DNA of 64,000 nucleotides from positions 63,843,823 through 63,907,822 of the forward strand of contig CATQJL010000112.1 of assembly GCA_958299035.1 (NCBI GenBank). The letters run 5' to 3'. The notes under the pieces are model-generated. The model did not search any database. It saw nothing but the letters and a program-made list of their open reading frames with translations, and was not told the DNA's origin. Made by a program: the position numbers and the translations under genes. Shown in pieces: positions 1 to 14,800 of the stretch; positions within the stretch are counted from its first letter, which is position 1, and the number at the start of each line of letters is the position of its first letter. Origin of the DNA: Cylicocyclus nassatus (lineage: Eukaryota; Nematoda; Chromadorea; Rhabditida; Strongylidae).

Positions 1-2790
1 TTATGTACATCTCGAAGCAGAGGAGTTTTTGAATTCCAAAAATTCCAGCGCTAGAAATTGACTTCGTTTCAAGATATCTAGAAAGAGTGTACAGAGGTGG
101 GGTTGGAGCAAAAATTTTTAATCATGCTCAAAATTTCTGCTTCTTACTTGAAAAAATGACCACAAATGATCTGCAATTGCATATAGCATGCGATAAATTC
201 GTATTTCATGAAAACGCTCCACTTCCTTTTCATATGATTCGCGGAACAATTACTAACGCTACAAGCGCAAATCTAATAGCTTCAAGAATCACTTCATCCA
301 CTCAATCTACAAACTTTATGCCAGTTCGTTACCGTGGTAATTCATTTTTTCCCGTGCGCAAATCATTTACCAGCAATTTTTCTTTCTATTCAATGTGTAA
401 TATGTTGCATTCAATATCATTGCAAAAAATGTAGCACTGCTACAATCAAGGTTTCAGTTTATTAGCAACTTAGCTACAATATGTTAGTTATCATTGCTTG
501 TAGCGCATTCTTCTATGTGTCCTTTCTCTTTAGTATTTTCATCCATTCTTCGGAGAACTCTGTTCTGATATCTTATCCAGTCCTACCTGCCACACTATGA
601 GAAATATAATAAACATGTATGAAATTACGAAATGCACTTTGACAAATACGGAAAGTCAGGATACCGTATTCCAAATTTAGTAGATTTACCGATATCACCT
701 TCATAGCTTTCCAATCAGTAATTCTGTAATGATGTGTACATTTAAGCGCGAACTGTTCAACTTTTCTATCCTTGCAGCTTCATTGTGTCTGTGGTAGATA
801 AATCTACCCATTTCGTACCTCATCTGCTCTCCAATATTCAAGAAAAATAATTTTTAACATGTTGGCATCAGTTCTTCTGACTAGCACATTGAGCAAAAGC
901 TTGCAAATCATCAGCCTGTTCTAAAAAGTCAAATCATCTGCAAACTTCATGTTTGAAAATCTCTTTATACTCATTCTATTCACCTTAACAAATTCACTCG
1001 AAGAATATAGGATAACCTCTGGTCGAAGTAATCTCTAAACCCGACTATGCAACTTCTTGCTTTTCAACAAAATTTTTGACAGTAATCAGCGAAAACTCAG
1101 TCGAAGTAAAGTTAAAATGACCAAGAATACTCGGATTATCTTGATCCTTGTTAGTATACCTCGACATTATCACTAGCGGCATTGTTATTGCAGATCCCCG
1201 TAAAAAATCCCATTTAGTAGATGCGAATGACATTTGAGTTCATTGACAGCAATATTGAAGCGTATGCCAGAAATTTGCAAAACAATGCATAAACCTTCTT
1301 ATGCATATACGCAGCTTCTCCTCTTCTTATCGTCTCGCAGATTTGTTTTAGCTTAAAAACTTTGTGCCAAATTCGAAAACCATTGGTTTGACATGATGTC
1401 TAATTGGAGAATACCTAGACATTTGGCCGTCTCGAAAATGTCTGATTCGGTAACTGATAGGATTTGGTCAAACTGTAGTACGAGAAAACGCCAGCTGCTT
1501 TTCCTTTTGATTATCCTTATTTCTGACGATTTATAGACTTTTAAAAAACTTTGTTCTTTATCAAAGTTTTCATACTGTGACACTTGTTACTGCACTTCTT
1601 TTACAGTAGCTTGCATACTTTTTTTTCCAAGCCATTATGGCTTTGCAAGTGAAAGCTTATGATATTCTGTGCAAATAAATTCAAATTCTGCACGTAACTC
1701 GTTACTTTATTAGCCTCTTGATGGGTAAGCAAGGTGGAGTTTTGTGAGCTGTAACCTTATTCATTTCCTCACAACACATTAGCTTTCTTGGGGTTACCAC
1801 AATCCTCTCAGACTACAATAAAAATATAATCAGACTGCTAGCAGGTGCTACAAGTCGAATGCACTAGAAAAAGATCTAACTCAATAGCTGAATAAGTAAT
1901 GAACACATTGTAGTCGCTACAGTAGGACGAAGGATGCAAAAAAATACATATACAATTCCTTGACTGGTTTTTTGCCCAATCAAGGATACGATTATGTTTG
2001 CAAATTTTTTCCTGCAAAGAGACACCATTAGAAACTACGCACATGGAAAACAAAGATATATGAAAATGTTAATATTTTTCTTGATCAGTTCTCCAAGATC
2101 TTAAAGAAATTTGTTGTTTGTATCAAAGGGCTATTCTCAGCACTTCATCGGAACTATCAATTGTTACCTTGAGAACAGCTTGACAAATTTCATTATCCAT
2201 TTATTGGAAAGTTCATTATACTCCGAGATATTTCGCTAAAACCTTTCATGCTGTCCACCTAGTGGTCCCAATACTAGAGCTCTTTGAACAAATGGGTCAA
2301 AAAATGAAGTAAAAGAAATGTTTTTTGACTTTTTTTAGCTTCGAATATTCAATGATAAACGTAATAACATTCCATTAGCACAAAATTGGAATGGATTTTG
2401 TAGCGGTTTTATGGACAAAAATTCGATTTTCGCTTGGATTTTGAAGAAAATCCGTTACTTGATGAGAAAACTAATAAATGGCTCCAGATTTGTAAACTAA
2501 GATCTCATTTAATTATTCACACGGTCTCCATTTTTACCTTGTGCTTGTCTCATGTCTTCTTGGGAAGCCTTGGGAAAGCATGTGATCTCAAGTGTTCGCA
2601 TAAAGCCATAAAAAGTGCTAAGACTTCTCACTAAGGTTTCATCCAGCGTTTGTCAACACTTGAGTCATAGTTGCTGTGTGCAATTGCAGAATTATGATTT
2701 TTTCTTTGTGGTTACTGTAGCCATGCAAACAGATCTTTTTGAATTTATCAGGATTCAACATCATTTACTATTTTCACATCTCATTCATTT
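1..2790. other. No confident gene; upstream flank of doublecortin/PLAT gene
   Basis: AT-rich sequence with frequent stops on both strands. The longest open stretch (about 87-434, +) has no recognisable domain and no convincing splice sites around it. I see no tRNA, no long inverted repeat and no transposon terminus. The last part must hold the promoter, and possibly 5' non-coding exons, of the gene beginning at 2801; an acceptor-like pyrimidine stretch ending in AG lies just before that ATG. Confidence 0.5.
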
Positions 2791-2800
2791 ATAGGCAAGG

Positions 2801-5800
2801 ATGGCGTCGGCGTACGCGCCACCGAACATACCGATACAACCGAAAAATGGTATGATACGGACATACGATAACCATGAGAGGACATTCACGCGACCATATT
2901 CGGCAAAGACAGTGTTCTTCTATAAAGAAGGAGATGAATATTTTACGGTTAGTTTTTTTTTCTAAGTTTTCCCGCAAAGGTACATACATAGTCATCACTT
3001 TTCACAAATCCATTCGAACTGAGAAATTCTTAAGTATCTTATTTTTTACTGAAGTCTTTCTCATACACTTTCACATAACTGATTGTGACACCAAGTACAA
3101 ACGCGGGGTTGCTGCTTTTACTCATGTCATTAAGTAAATCACATTTTAGATCCAATATGTTATCCTATGGACTTTATATTCGCAGTCCTAATGAAACGAG
3201 AACATAAAAAGCATAACGAAGTTTTTTAAAATAGAACCACCAGCGCACTTTAGGAAGCAAACCTCAAAAAGTGAAATTTTTCGGAGTGTCTTAGGGTCAG
3301 GATCAGGTTTCTCCAAAATTATAGAACCTAGCTCAAGAGGTATTGAAGGTATTGCTTCTGAATTGCTTTGCTTTCAACAATAAGTCGATATAAAAAAATT
3401 AATATAGAAATATAATTATATAATCTATATATAATTTAGAAAAGGTAATTCTCATAAGGGAACTGTCAGAAGTCGCAGTGACCCTTTGACATGAGGTACG
3501 TAGGTGCTAACAGAAGCAGCTTGTAAAGCTGATTCTAGAACAGCCTTCTTTAGCTGCAGAGTCTGGGTCGGAAGTTACAAGCATTCTGATCACCAATTTT
3601 ACATCGTCAGAGGAACTCTGTGATCTTGGACATTGTTCGGATGTTTGTTAAGCACTACAGCATAACATTCAAAACGGAGTAGAATTATAAAAAACATTGA
3701 AACTGTTCTATCTGTTTAAGCCTAAAACACATAGTAGTTGTAGTTTAGGCTGCACTCTGCGTTGCCAATCTCACGCAAATTAAAGTTAATCACTCCTGAC
3801 CTACATTCGTTCTGCAGCTGAGAAAAACTGTTTTGTAATTAGCGTTTTAAGCTGCTTCAGATGATACCTACCTCATGTCAATAGGCCACTGCGACTTCTA
3901 GTACTTCCCTTGTCAGAGTACCATGTTAAGGGCAGTCCAGGCAGGTTCGCGCCCTGTGGGACGTGGCTGTGGTGGGGTTCCTCACCCCACTAACCTGGTC
4001 GAGTTCGGCTGGTTGATGTTACCCCTGTGCCGAAAAAATAGCCCTCAAACCGGAGGGCAACTCCAATCGGAGGGGCCTCGGACGGCTTCGCTTATGTGTT
4101 CTCGCGGGACCCCACAACCACTGTGCATGCGGTGGGAGAAGGCCGCCAGCTTGAGCCGCCTACGCGGACTATTGGTCCTGAAACGACATGCGACAGCATT
4201 GTGAAAGCACTAGTTGATCGCGGAAGGCGGCTCAGACTGGCGGCGTTCGTTCCCCTACCCCTGTGCTCGCTATCCAAAGCAAAAATTACAGGCGGCAAGA
4301 TCTTCCTGCCAGGCCTTCCCATTTTCTATTGAAACTCTTCCGAGTTGATTTTTGGAAAACGGATAAACGCCCAAAAAACGGCCTTTTCACCCGGTTTAAA
4401 GAGTCTGGTCTAGGTGTCGGAAAAACCCAAAACGAAAAATCATAGACCTTTAACTCGCTAACCTTTTCACCTTTGAGATATGGTTATCATGTGCAAGAGG
4501 ATACACCGGGCTCGGATGCCTTACTTTCAACTTGCAAAGATTTGCTTACTGGCATCGTGAAGCACATGGATAAAACGGAAGGACTAACGTTTATTTTTTA
4601 CCACGAGTCAAAAAATGCAGATAAGTGTAATACACAGCACATCAAATAATGTTAACTTCTTAATTTTCTTTGAATCGCTTTTCCAAATATAAAATTTTCA
4701 TTTACTTAAAAGCAATTGGAACTTCTTCTTCAAGGTCAACAGTCACGAAGAAAAATTACAGAATTGAACAGTGTCACAACTTTCGAATGGCTGTGATTTA
4801 ATTTCGGATTTTCCATTGTTTTGTATGAATCTCAGCAAAATTTTTTGAATACTCTTCAGTACATTCTACCCGAGTTCAAATGCGTTGTTTTTATATTTCT
4901 TTTGAATTGCTCCAATGCTCAAATCACTAATCAAGGCAAAAAAGCGAAATCTGCAAGACGTGCTTGATATCACGCTCACACATACACACAATTCTTTCCT
5001 ACAGTCACCATAGAAACGGCACTAATCCTGAGAGAAAAGAATTTCATTAGATATCTCCCGAATAGCGGCAAACTACTTGAACGAACATCTGAGTTGTCCA
5101 CGAGGGAATGGGCAAGAATCACATAAGGAAAAATCTTTTAAGAAATTTTATCTATCACATACTGTAGTAAATTTTAGTGGGGCCGATTGACGGCGAGACT
5201 AGGCTCCCTACCTCTCGTTTTTGCGACTCGATCCCCACCATAGATATTGTAGAAGTCCATGAAAATTCTGCCTGCGCGACAGTATCGCCTGCTATCTCTA
5301 GTCGAAATTTGGGCTGCGGCAGACGACTATGAGGAGTATGCACAAGGAATTCATGCACCTTCATTAAAGGAAAAGTAAAGGGGTCGCGAATAAATGTAAA
5401 TAAAGAAACGAATGAGTTCTTGCTCCCCACCTTCGTCCTAGTCGTCCTCGTTGTGTTGCTGTTGGGTAGCGCACTTGAGCTTCGTCCGGACTTGCCACGT
5501 GGGTCCTCACTAAGGTAACCTTAAGATAACAGAAAAAACAACAAAATATTGAAGTCTGGTTTGCAAAGACCGCTAACGCCAACACCTCAGAATTAGGTAA
5601 TCAAACTCTTTATTTGTAGAATTCAACAAATGAACACAACCAACATCCATATCGAACATATAACATACGAGCATTAACATTTGGGATTAACAGATTTGGA
5701 ATCATGTAGCATGGCTTGAGTAAGATCTTTCATCAAACCGTGATGTGAGTAGACAGCCAACATGACAAATTTCATAACAAAGAATTAAAGGAGGCAGGTA

Positions 5801-8800
5801 TTGTGTACCGAGTATAAAGAGGTATGAACTAAGTGGTGACATCGTCTGGTCAAACACGAGGAAATAACAGAACACGGCCGGATACATATATTTGATTTTG
5901 GCGCGGAATAGATCAATAGGTGCTGAGGCCAGTGGTGAGATCGGGCTCAGCACACCCCGGCCTACGGCTTGATAGCGAAAGTTTGTGGATTATCTTTCCA
6001 ACTGATCTCTTTTTTGTGTAGCGAGCACAAACTTATATAATGGGTGCTCTCGCGAGTTACACGGGATCTTGTTCCCACGCTTTCTGCTTTTTTTTTCAAG
6101 ACAAAAGATGCATTAATGGCATAAATGAAGGGGCTCAAACTCGTTTCTCGTTCTTCTGCCTCATAAGTTGTATGCAGGCGTCCTCGCTGTACAATTGCTG
6201 GCAGAACGCACAAACGTGGGTTTTCCTGGTGAGGCTAGGAGAACGCACTTCATGTGATCCAGTTTCCTATGAAGAAACGATAGTTTGGGTGGGACTGGCA
6301 TCCTCTTGGCGAGCTCTTGTTTCGTTTTGTTTCTGCTTTGGTCTTCCTTCCACTGGTCTTTCGTGATGAGTTTGCTGATCTGATTCCGTGATGATGTTGC
6401 AACTCGTCCCTTAATAGTTCCGAAATATGTGTGATTAGGATCATCGAGTTGACAAGCAGCGACTTTTCTCTTTCAACTTTTCCTCCAAATGGGCGGCTTT
6501 TTTCTCTACGAACGGAAAGCTGCACCACATGTTATGCAACCTTGTCTTCGAATTTCAAAATTTCCCCTTGAGCAACGTTGCTACAGTGCGGTGGAGTCTC
6601 AGGATGGAGTCGGTGTCCGTCGGTGTTTGCCTTGTAGTGGCTGGTATCATCCATCTTCTTTTGGGGGCGCTCGATCCTATCTAGTTGTATGGAATATCTC
6701 CTCTTAGTCTAAATAACCTAAGGTGTTTTGTCTTCCTCTACTACTCCTACGTACGGGTTTAGAAAAGGGTCTATGGTCAGATTCTCCAGCTGTTACCGCG
6801 TATGCTCTAGAGCACGGACGATAAAGTAACGCCAAGAGCAGAAATGAGAATGTTGAAGTCTGGTTGAAACTCGCAGAAAGATCGCTAAGGCCAACACTTC
6901 AAACTTAGGTGATTGTACCTTTTATTTGTAAAAATTCAACAAATAAAACAACGAACATCAAGACCGAACAAATAACATGCAAAAGATTTAGGATCAACAA
7001 AAGCATTAACACGAGCAAATGACTCGAGATTCTTCGTCGAACCGTGCTACGCGTAGACAATTAACAATGACAGCTATCATAACAAAGAATCAAGGGAGGC
7101 AAGTATATGTAGTATTAAATAAAAAGAGGTATGAACAAAATGGTGACATCGCCCTGGTCAGACACGAGGATATAACAGAACACGGCCGTATAAAACACCT
7201 TTGTTTTGGCGCGGAATAGATCAAATAGGTGCTGAGGCGGCGTCAAGACCGGCCTCAACATAGGACTATAATAAGCACTGCCAGAACAAATGCGACATAC
7301 TTTTGTCAATATATATTAGCAATGACATCCAATTGAAAACATTGAAATTGTTACTGAATACTACTGCGAGCAAGCCGCGATACCTCGCGTCACCTATGGC
7401 TTACATAGTAAACCTCACCCAGCAACATGGTCTTTCAAAGATCCGACCGCAAACGCCAGGCCCATGTGAAAGATGTCTTTTGCTTCCGCGGACGTTCTAC
7501 TTCCTCAAACCGTTCAGCCACAATCTAAATCTTTTATTACTATACCTGATAGTGTTGAACCATCTACTCGAAACTTTGCCAGCGCACAGAGCGTTATCTA
7601 AAGAGTTTGAAAGAAGGGATGAATGGACATGCAGTCGTTCAGCTCGCAACCGAAGAGGTCCCGCCACTATTGCATCAGCATGACCGGTAAGGCAACTCAG
7701 CGCTCCACGGCGCTGATTCGGGCTCCTCGCGTGGAACCGCGACAAATGGGATGAGTTGTTTTATCAAAGCACTTTAGAACAAAAAAAAAGAAGCACTTTT
7801 ATTATCTGCCGGAATGCCACCGCATCGGTGGTTCGCAGGCTTTGCAGTAGTTCAAGGCGAAATAGCGCCTCTTCGAATGCGCTATGTAGAACACAGCGGC
7901 ATTGGCTTCACTTAGTCACACGACGCGCAATTAGTGCAGCGTAGAATTCTCACTATGATAGCCGTGGTAATATACGATAGTGAGCATCTGATCATAAACA
8001 TGCTTATACAGCAGATCGTGCTTATGACATAATTTACGGTACTTTGAGAGCAGACACTATACAACAAAGAAGGTGCCGGCAATGCTGCGGCTTATGGATC
8101 GCATTCATTATGGATCAGCGCTTCAGAATGGAACTAAAAATACAGTTCAGTTTATCACAGAGATCAGTTCAGTCTTCTTTTTCAGTAGGTGATTATTATT
8201 TCTGTTCAAAGTGCTGAAAGTTAAAGTTAACTTCAAGGTTTATCTAACAGTTCTTAGCTACAAACAATGTATTAATTCATGTTCTGGCAGTGCTTTATTT
8301 ATTGGAATAATGAAATGTTAATTTCCTTTTTTAAGCGAAATAAAATCCAAAACGCGAAATTGAAAGATGATGAATATGCGATTGAAAACGAGAGGAGATT
8401 ACGGATTACTTCTTTGAGCCTAATCCCGATAATGGTCATAGAACTGTAGGGGCCTGCTGAAAACTCACCAACCTTCACGATCAGGCAAGATTTGGGCAAG
8501 GGAACGAAAGCAGCCAGTTTGGGACGTCTTTGCAGACCGATGATCCTGGGACAACATGCAACAACACTGCGAAAGAACCAGCTGGCCGCGAAAGGCGGCT
8601 CAAACCGGCGGCTTTCGTTCCCCTACCCACAAGATTTGCCTAAACTCAAAGGTCGGCGAGTTTGCAGCCATTTCTCGCGCACTGAGCTTCCCAAGTTTTC
8701 TTCCTTGAAAGTGCGAGATTGTTTAACCGATTCGCGACCTTATGACGCGAATCTGCATGAGTAAAGGCCGCAAACTCCAACTGCTTAAGATCTGGCAAAG

Positions 8801-11800
8801 CGACATATGTTATTATTGAACCTTGATTCAAAAATAGTTTGCTGTATTTTCAGGGTATCCGAGTGCCGGTATCGAAGAATCGTTACCGTACAATAGACAG
8901 CTTGTTGGACGATCTTAATGCTAATATTGACATGCCGTTTGGTGTTCGGCGATTGACCACTCCCATGGGACGCACAGCTATCAATGATATCGACCAGTTG
9001 GAGCATCTTGGAAAGTAAGTTTAGAAAGTTTGTCTTCTAAAAACTGGTATAGTAAAAAGATTCAAAGTCCCGTAAAGCAGCGGACTACGTTAAAGACTTC
9101 AGTCATTGCCTGATTATAATCTCAACCTGCTTCTCCAAACAAAAGTCTGGATTTTATGCAAATCCTTTATGAATGGGATGGGATAAGCCAGGAGATATCT
9201 ATCTTTCTCGACAGCTTCTATCACTGCGTCACAATGCTCTCAGAGACTCTGTCTGGTAGAATAAACGTACAGAAGACTTTCCGCCTATTTATCACCGTCC
9301 AAAGTAATTAGCTAGCTAAGTAGCTCATTTCCACGAGAATAATTGAGCAGTGTTTGTGTCATAGGGAAGTTACTGGGATTAATTATCGGGTCGTGCAAAG
9401 ACCAACCATTTAATCGCGAACGCTCTGGGTCTTAGCATTGACCTTCGTTATGGACTATTTAATGTAAGTTCCAATCATTTTTCTACAAAAATTTTCATTC
9501 TCTTCAAAACTTTCCTTGTGCTTTTTCTTTATCTTCGATTAATCTTCTGTAAAAATGTTATGATGGCTGGTTTTAGATAATATTAGAATCTGTCAACATA
9601 ATTTCCGCATTTGCTCTATGCATTAGGGGCAGTGTCCAGGCAACCAAAACTGGGTATAGTTTTTCTAACTGATAGGAAGGCTTCTGCAAACCTCAAACAT
9701 AATTTGTATAATCATTAGTGGTCAAAAAATCCAACGTTAAACTCAAACCCGGATTGTACTTTCTAACGTATTCGCGGACGGTCTGATTGGTCTGTTTAGA
9801 GAGAGATGGTCTGGGCTGGAGTTTGAATTGAAACTTCCAACATGAATGAATCATACGAGCCGCCGCTTAAGCATTGACTTACATGAATTTCTCCGTTTCC
9901 ACATACGAAACTTAGACATACCCGAACAATTACTGCAAAGCATTGGTATCGAAGAACAATAGCTTTTTATATCCCCCTGACTAATTTTTGGCATCCTGCT
10001 AGGACACTCTTTCCTTCCCACAGTTCATGCCCTCTTTCCCCTTGGTCTGCCTTCCATTTACATCTTTAAATCTTGTATTACGATTATTCTGTCAGACTCG
10101 TGATGCTGACAAAGCATGCATTACGCTTTAGAACTTTAAATCTTTTGTCGTTTGAAAAGTTCACATCTTGACACAATAAGCTCAAGCGGACCTAATACGT
10201 CTGAAAATCTTTTGACTATGACCATTGTTATATTTTTATTGGTCTACCAACATGAATGAAGACGTTAGTGCGTCTTGGTGTGACAGTACAATCATTCCTT
10301 TCACTTTATTTTCACTCTTCACCCATCTTTACCTCTACATTCAAGTTGTACCATTTATACTATACAATGCAGAGTCAGTCGTCCCAGACGTTCGAAGAAC
10401 AAACATGAAATTCTCGTACTTCAGTAACGTATGAGCAAAAAACTCCCATACAGAGCAATGTACCATCGCGAACGAAAAAGATACAACCCATTGCTAGCAA
10501 ATGCATAAGGCAGCATGTATGGGGTGTATGTCAAGAGGCGCGATTTTTATTGCCAGATGGACATCAATAAGCACATAATAAGTTTTTATCACTTTCAAAC
10601 ATTTTCAAATCTAGAATGAGATGTATTAGGTAGTTGTGTGGGGCTGCTTAATCTTAAAAACTTGGAATCAATTCAAAACAGCAGTCTTGAAGGTCAAAAA
10701 TCCATAAATGTACTTGAGAACAAAATCGTAAACATTTCGGCCCTTTCTCCAGAAAAAACCACCAAACTCAGGAAGTGGTAACCTTAGACAGATAGTAGTC
10801 CAACGCACTTTATCTGGTACTTTTTGAAGACTCACGTGGCACAAAACTTGAGTTTTGAGTTGGTGGCAATCGAAAAAATCGCGCCTTTTGACTGTCTCCC
10901 GCATATATGTAACTTGGAATGATAGCAGTGGGGATGCTACATCTCATGGATAATGGAAGCGGTTTAAAGGGGCGTTGGCCGTAACTAAGTATCGATCAAC
11001 TCAACTCATCATACCTTGAACAGACCTGACTTAAGTAGAAATAAACCATATTCAAAAACTGCTTCATTCTATAGAAATTAATCACATACAAATAGCGTTA
11101 CAAATTGGTAATTTTGATCAGAACGTCCTGGGATAGACTGGTCGTAACTGTATAGGGCAAAGTCGTTCCACGATGCTTCAGAACTAAAGCTTAAGGAGAA
11201 AACCAGATTTGGTAGAAGCAATCCGTCTTTCACTGTCAGTAAGCGTCAAAAATTGCGCTGATACTGATCGTGATGGCTATAATTGTCACTATACAACTAT
11301 AGAAACAATCTGTACAGTCGAGTTTGTAGACTTTTCCCTTTGATTATGTAAGGACTTTTCTTTTTGTAATATGGGGAAGAATGACTGGAAAAATCATGAT
11401 TAATTTTGAGAGGATTTCAGTAATTTTTGCGATCTTGCAGTTATGCGATTTTGCCCATTCGGTCTATCGGATTCGGCTCATAGCTTTGATCATCCGTGGT
11501 TGAAGCTGTTCTCATCAGCCCTCAGGAGCTGAGGGGCCATCGTGATAAGTACAAAAACACAAACTGCGTATGGTACCTACGCTTGCGTAATGCTCATAAA
11601 GCCTGTCACTATATGAACTAGAATACAAGCTCACTTATCCCCAGTTACCTGCGGTTGAAAGTGTATACATTCCCAAAGCTGTGCTTTGTTGACAGGCGGT
11701 AGCACAAAGACATACGACTTTATGATGGAACACATTATACTGTCGATATCGCAGCTAACACAGCGAATCCTGCGGCTTACCACATCAACCACACAACACA

Positions 11801-14800
11801 CTAAGGTGACCACCATTCATATTAGCAAATATGCAATTACTAGTAAAATGTGATAAGCGCTCTGATTACTAAGTGCCAGTTAGTTCAAACCTCTCAAGGC
11901 TGCTTCATCGACCTTGTCAGGCGAGGGCGTACCTAACACAATCAGTCCTTCTCAGCTTAGATCTTCACAATTCTTCTTCATGTCGATAACCCGCGGAGGC
12001 CCTCTTGGTCGATGGATGTCGTTTGGCGTCGATTGAACCTGACTGCTCATAAGTAGACACGTGTGCCAAAGCTGATATTGTGAAGGATTAGCGCTACTTA
12101 AACGCGGCAGTGAAGGACAGGGTAGAGCGAAGACTGTCGTTTTGGGACCCTCTGCGCAACGGCGACGGACTCCCTTGAAAAATCGAGCATTCCGCGAGTC
12201 GACCGATAAAGCGTAACCGATTATGACCTCTTCTTAAATGCAACTGAAGTATCTCCCCAATGCCAGGAACGTGGTGCTAATTCTTACTATTTTACCAATG
12301 CTTCTTTGAATCGTTAGGATTGATTGCTGCTGACACCTAGCATTTGTGGTACGCTTTACACTTGTAATAATCCTCGCACAATTTTCGATGTTAAACGATG
12401 AGATTGAATGATGGGTCATCTCATGCGATATTAGATAGTCAGCAGACTACATCAGTAATGATAACTTTCAAGTTTTCAAAGTTTTCACTATAGTTCGTCA
12501 TTTCAGATACGTCGCCTCATCATCCAAATACAGTCGCGGGATCAATCTGTCCGCTTTGGAACGGCTGAAAAAGGCACGTGTACAAGCTCATCAAAGTCTA
12601 CATCGAGAAAATCCCGGTGGCCAATCATTTTGGGTACGCTAAAGCGGAGGAGTGAAACAGTAGTGTAGCAAAAGCCTCGGTTATCATTAGATCATTAGAG
12701 CTCCTCATTTTTCTGGTGTTTTCGTATTTTGGTGGAAATCGTCTTCAGTTACTTCCAGCATGTTCGGTGCATTAAAGTTTTGTGCCAGTCTAATTTCAAC
12801 TGAAAAATGATTGAGGTAAGGACAAAGCATTTTTTTTGCTCAAGTCAATCGTCAGAAACGCTGGCGTTGAGATAATATAATTACCGTAAAAAATTCAAAA
12901 TTATACCTTTTGTGTGTTCCAGATAAGAATCAGATCCAGCTTCATTTTATACCAACGAGAAAAGTTTTTAACTTTTTAACTTTTAGGTCACCAAGGTGAA
13001 GCATATTCCAAAAATTACTATTTGAAAAATCAAAAAATGTCATAATGTCCAACGTGATCTGTCCAAAGTTTGTAATGGTCGTATGTCAACTCTGTCCAAA
13101 ATGTGCATGCTCCCTTTTGTCAAAATTTTAGTTATTTTCCACTTTCAAAAAATCACCCTAAGCTTAGATTTTGTCTAGGTCCCGACATCCCCATCCTATA
13201 AACAAAAACTTAGAATGAGTCGAACTCTTGGCCTCAACGTCCTACCTTCGCGACAGGTGATTGATTGGACCTTCAAATTTGTAAATAGATGTATCTTTGT
13301 TTTTCAGGTGTTCTTCGTCCTGAACGGAAAAGGAAGATTTTATCGTACACTTTTAAATCCACTGCGACTGCCTAATATGGAAGCATTACTGCATGAAATT
13401 AGTGAGGGACTACAGGTGGGTATCAATCATCTTTATGGGACCAAAATAAATTTGAGACTATGTGCTTTTTAGGTAGCGATTTTCCGACTCTACAGCATGA
13501 ATGGTGTAAGGGTTCTCAACGTCAGTGATATCTTGAACCTATCACCACCGAAAGTAATTGCTTGCCCAAGGAGTGAACGACCCTATCTGGGAACGACCAT
13601 GCTACCGAGCATCGATGCACACACCAATAAAACTAGTAAATCAAGTAAATCAAGTTAGTAAAAAGTGTAGAAATCATCTTAAATGACGCCTAATTTACAC
13701 TTAAGCTCTTTCACAAAAAAATCTGAAAGCAAATGATTATTTTTGTGGATTTGTACGAAGCCTCGCAATGATAATCGAAGGATATTTTGTGTCAAAAGCC
13801 TGTTTTTATTCTCGGATGTTTAAAAAATTTTGCATAAGTACATAGTACTTTCCAAAAAACTTGCTTTGTTTCATGGAACAAAATTCTAACGAAAAACCCG
13901 GAAATTTCTACGCTGCAGCAGCGCCTTTGATTTGAGAAAAAAATTTTTCTTCAACTTTATTATTTATGAAAATTCAGCATCCGATACTTCGTACACGACA
14001 AGCAGCTCAACTGAGAATGGAATTGAGAAGAAATCATTTTCCAGTGCACTCAAAAGAAACACGAGAAGGACAACAGGAGCTAGGAAAAAGCTGACCAAAC
14101 ATTTACCAGGTGAGCAGATTAGGTTATTTTATCAAAAGTAAATGCTAATGGACCCACAAGGTTCCGTCAACCACGCTTCTTTTTACCATAATCTTCCGAT
14201 GGTCAGGAAGTGTTTTTAGTGTTTTAGGTAAATCATAAAAATAATTTCTGCAGCTGATTGATTGAAATAATTTTCGAAAACATTTAAGATTTTTAACTAG
14301 CTTCAATGAACCGTTTTTAGGTTAACAGCCACGCCCCTTTTTCAAATTCAAAGTTTAAAACTTGAGAAAAATTTCACTAAAAAAATGCGGGGGGAGGGTG
14401 GAATGGATTAGCCGCGTTTCTACAATCTTCAAAATTTTTGTCGCCCTTGCTTTCTTCCGAAAGGAATTTTTTTGAACCGGCGCTTTTTTGATGTACATAT
14501 TGGTTAAGTATAATGAGATGGCGCAAAATGCTTTGAAATTCCACATATTTCCGTCGAATTTTCATGTTTCAGCCATTTCCAAGGAAATACCAAAGGCGAT
14601 ACCCCTGAAACGAGCTGATGACAGCGACTCCGGCAAAGCGAACTCGATCAGCAGTAGGTTAACAGACACCCCGAAATTGGACGAAGAATCTGAGTTCAAG
14701 TTCAATGCAGAGTTGGAGAAAACGCTCAGAGAAGCGGAAAAGCTGCTTATTGAAGAAGATGATGAAAGCGCAGAAGCCGCACAAGCAGTTGACAGCGGTA

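Noticed and set aside
87..434. 115-codon open stretch at the start of the window
   Set aside because: No recognisable domain, no supporting splice sites and AT-rich low-information composition; not enough to call a gene.
3923..4445. Overlapping GC-rich open frames on both strands
   Set aside because: They lie in a fold-back repeat that recurs at 8459; openness reflects base composition.
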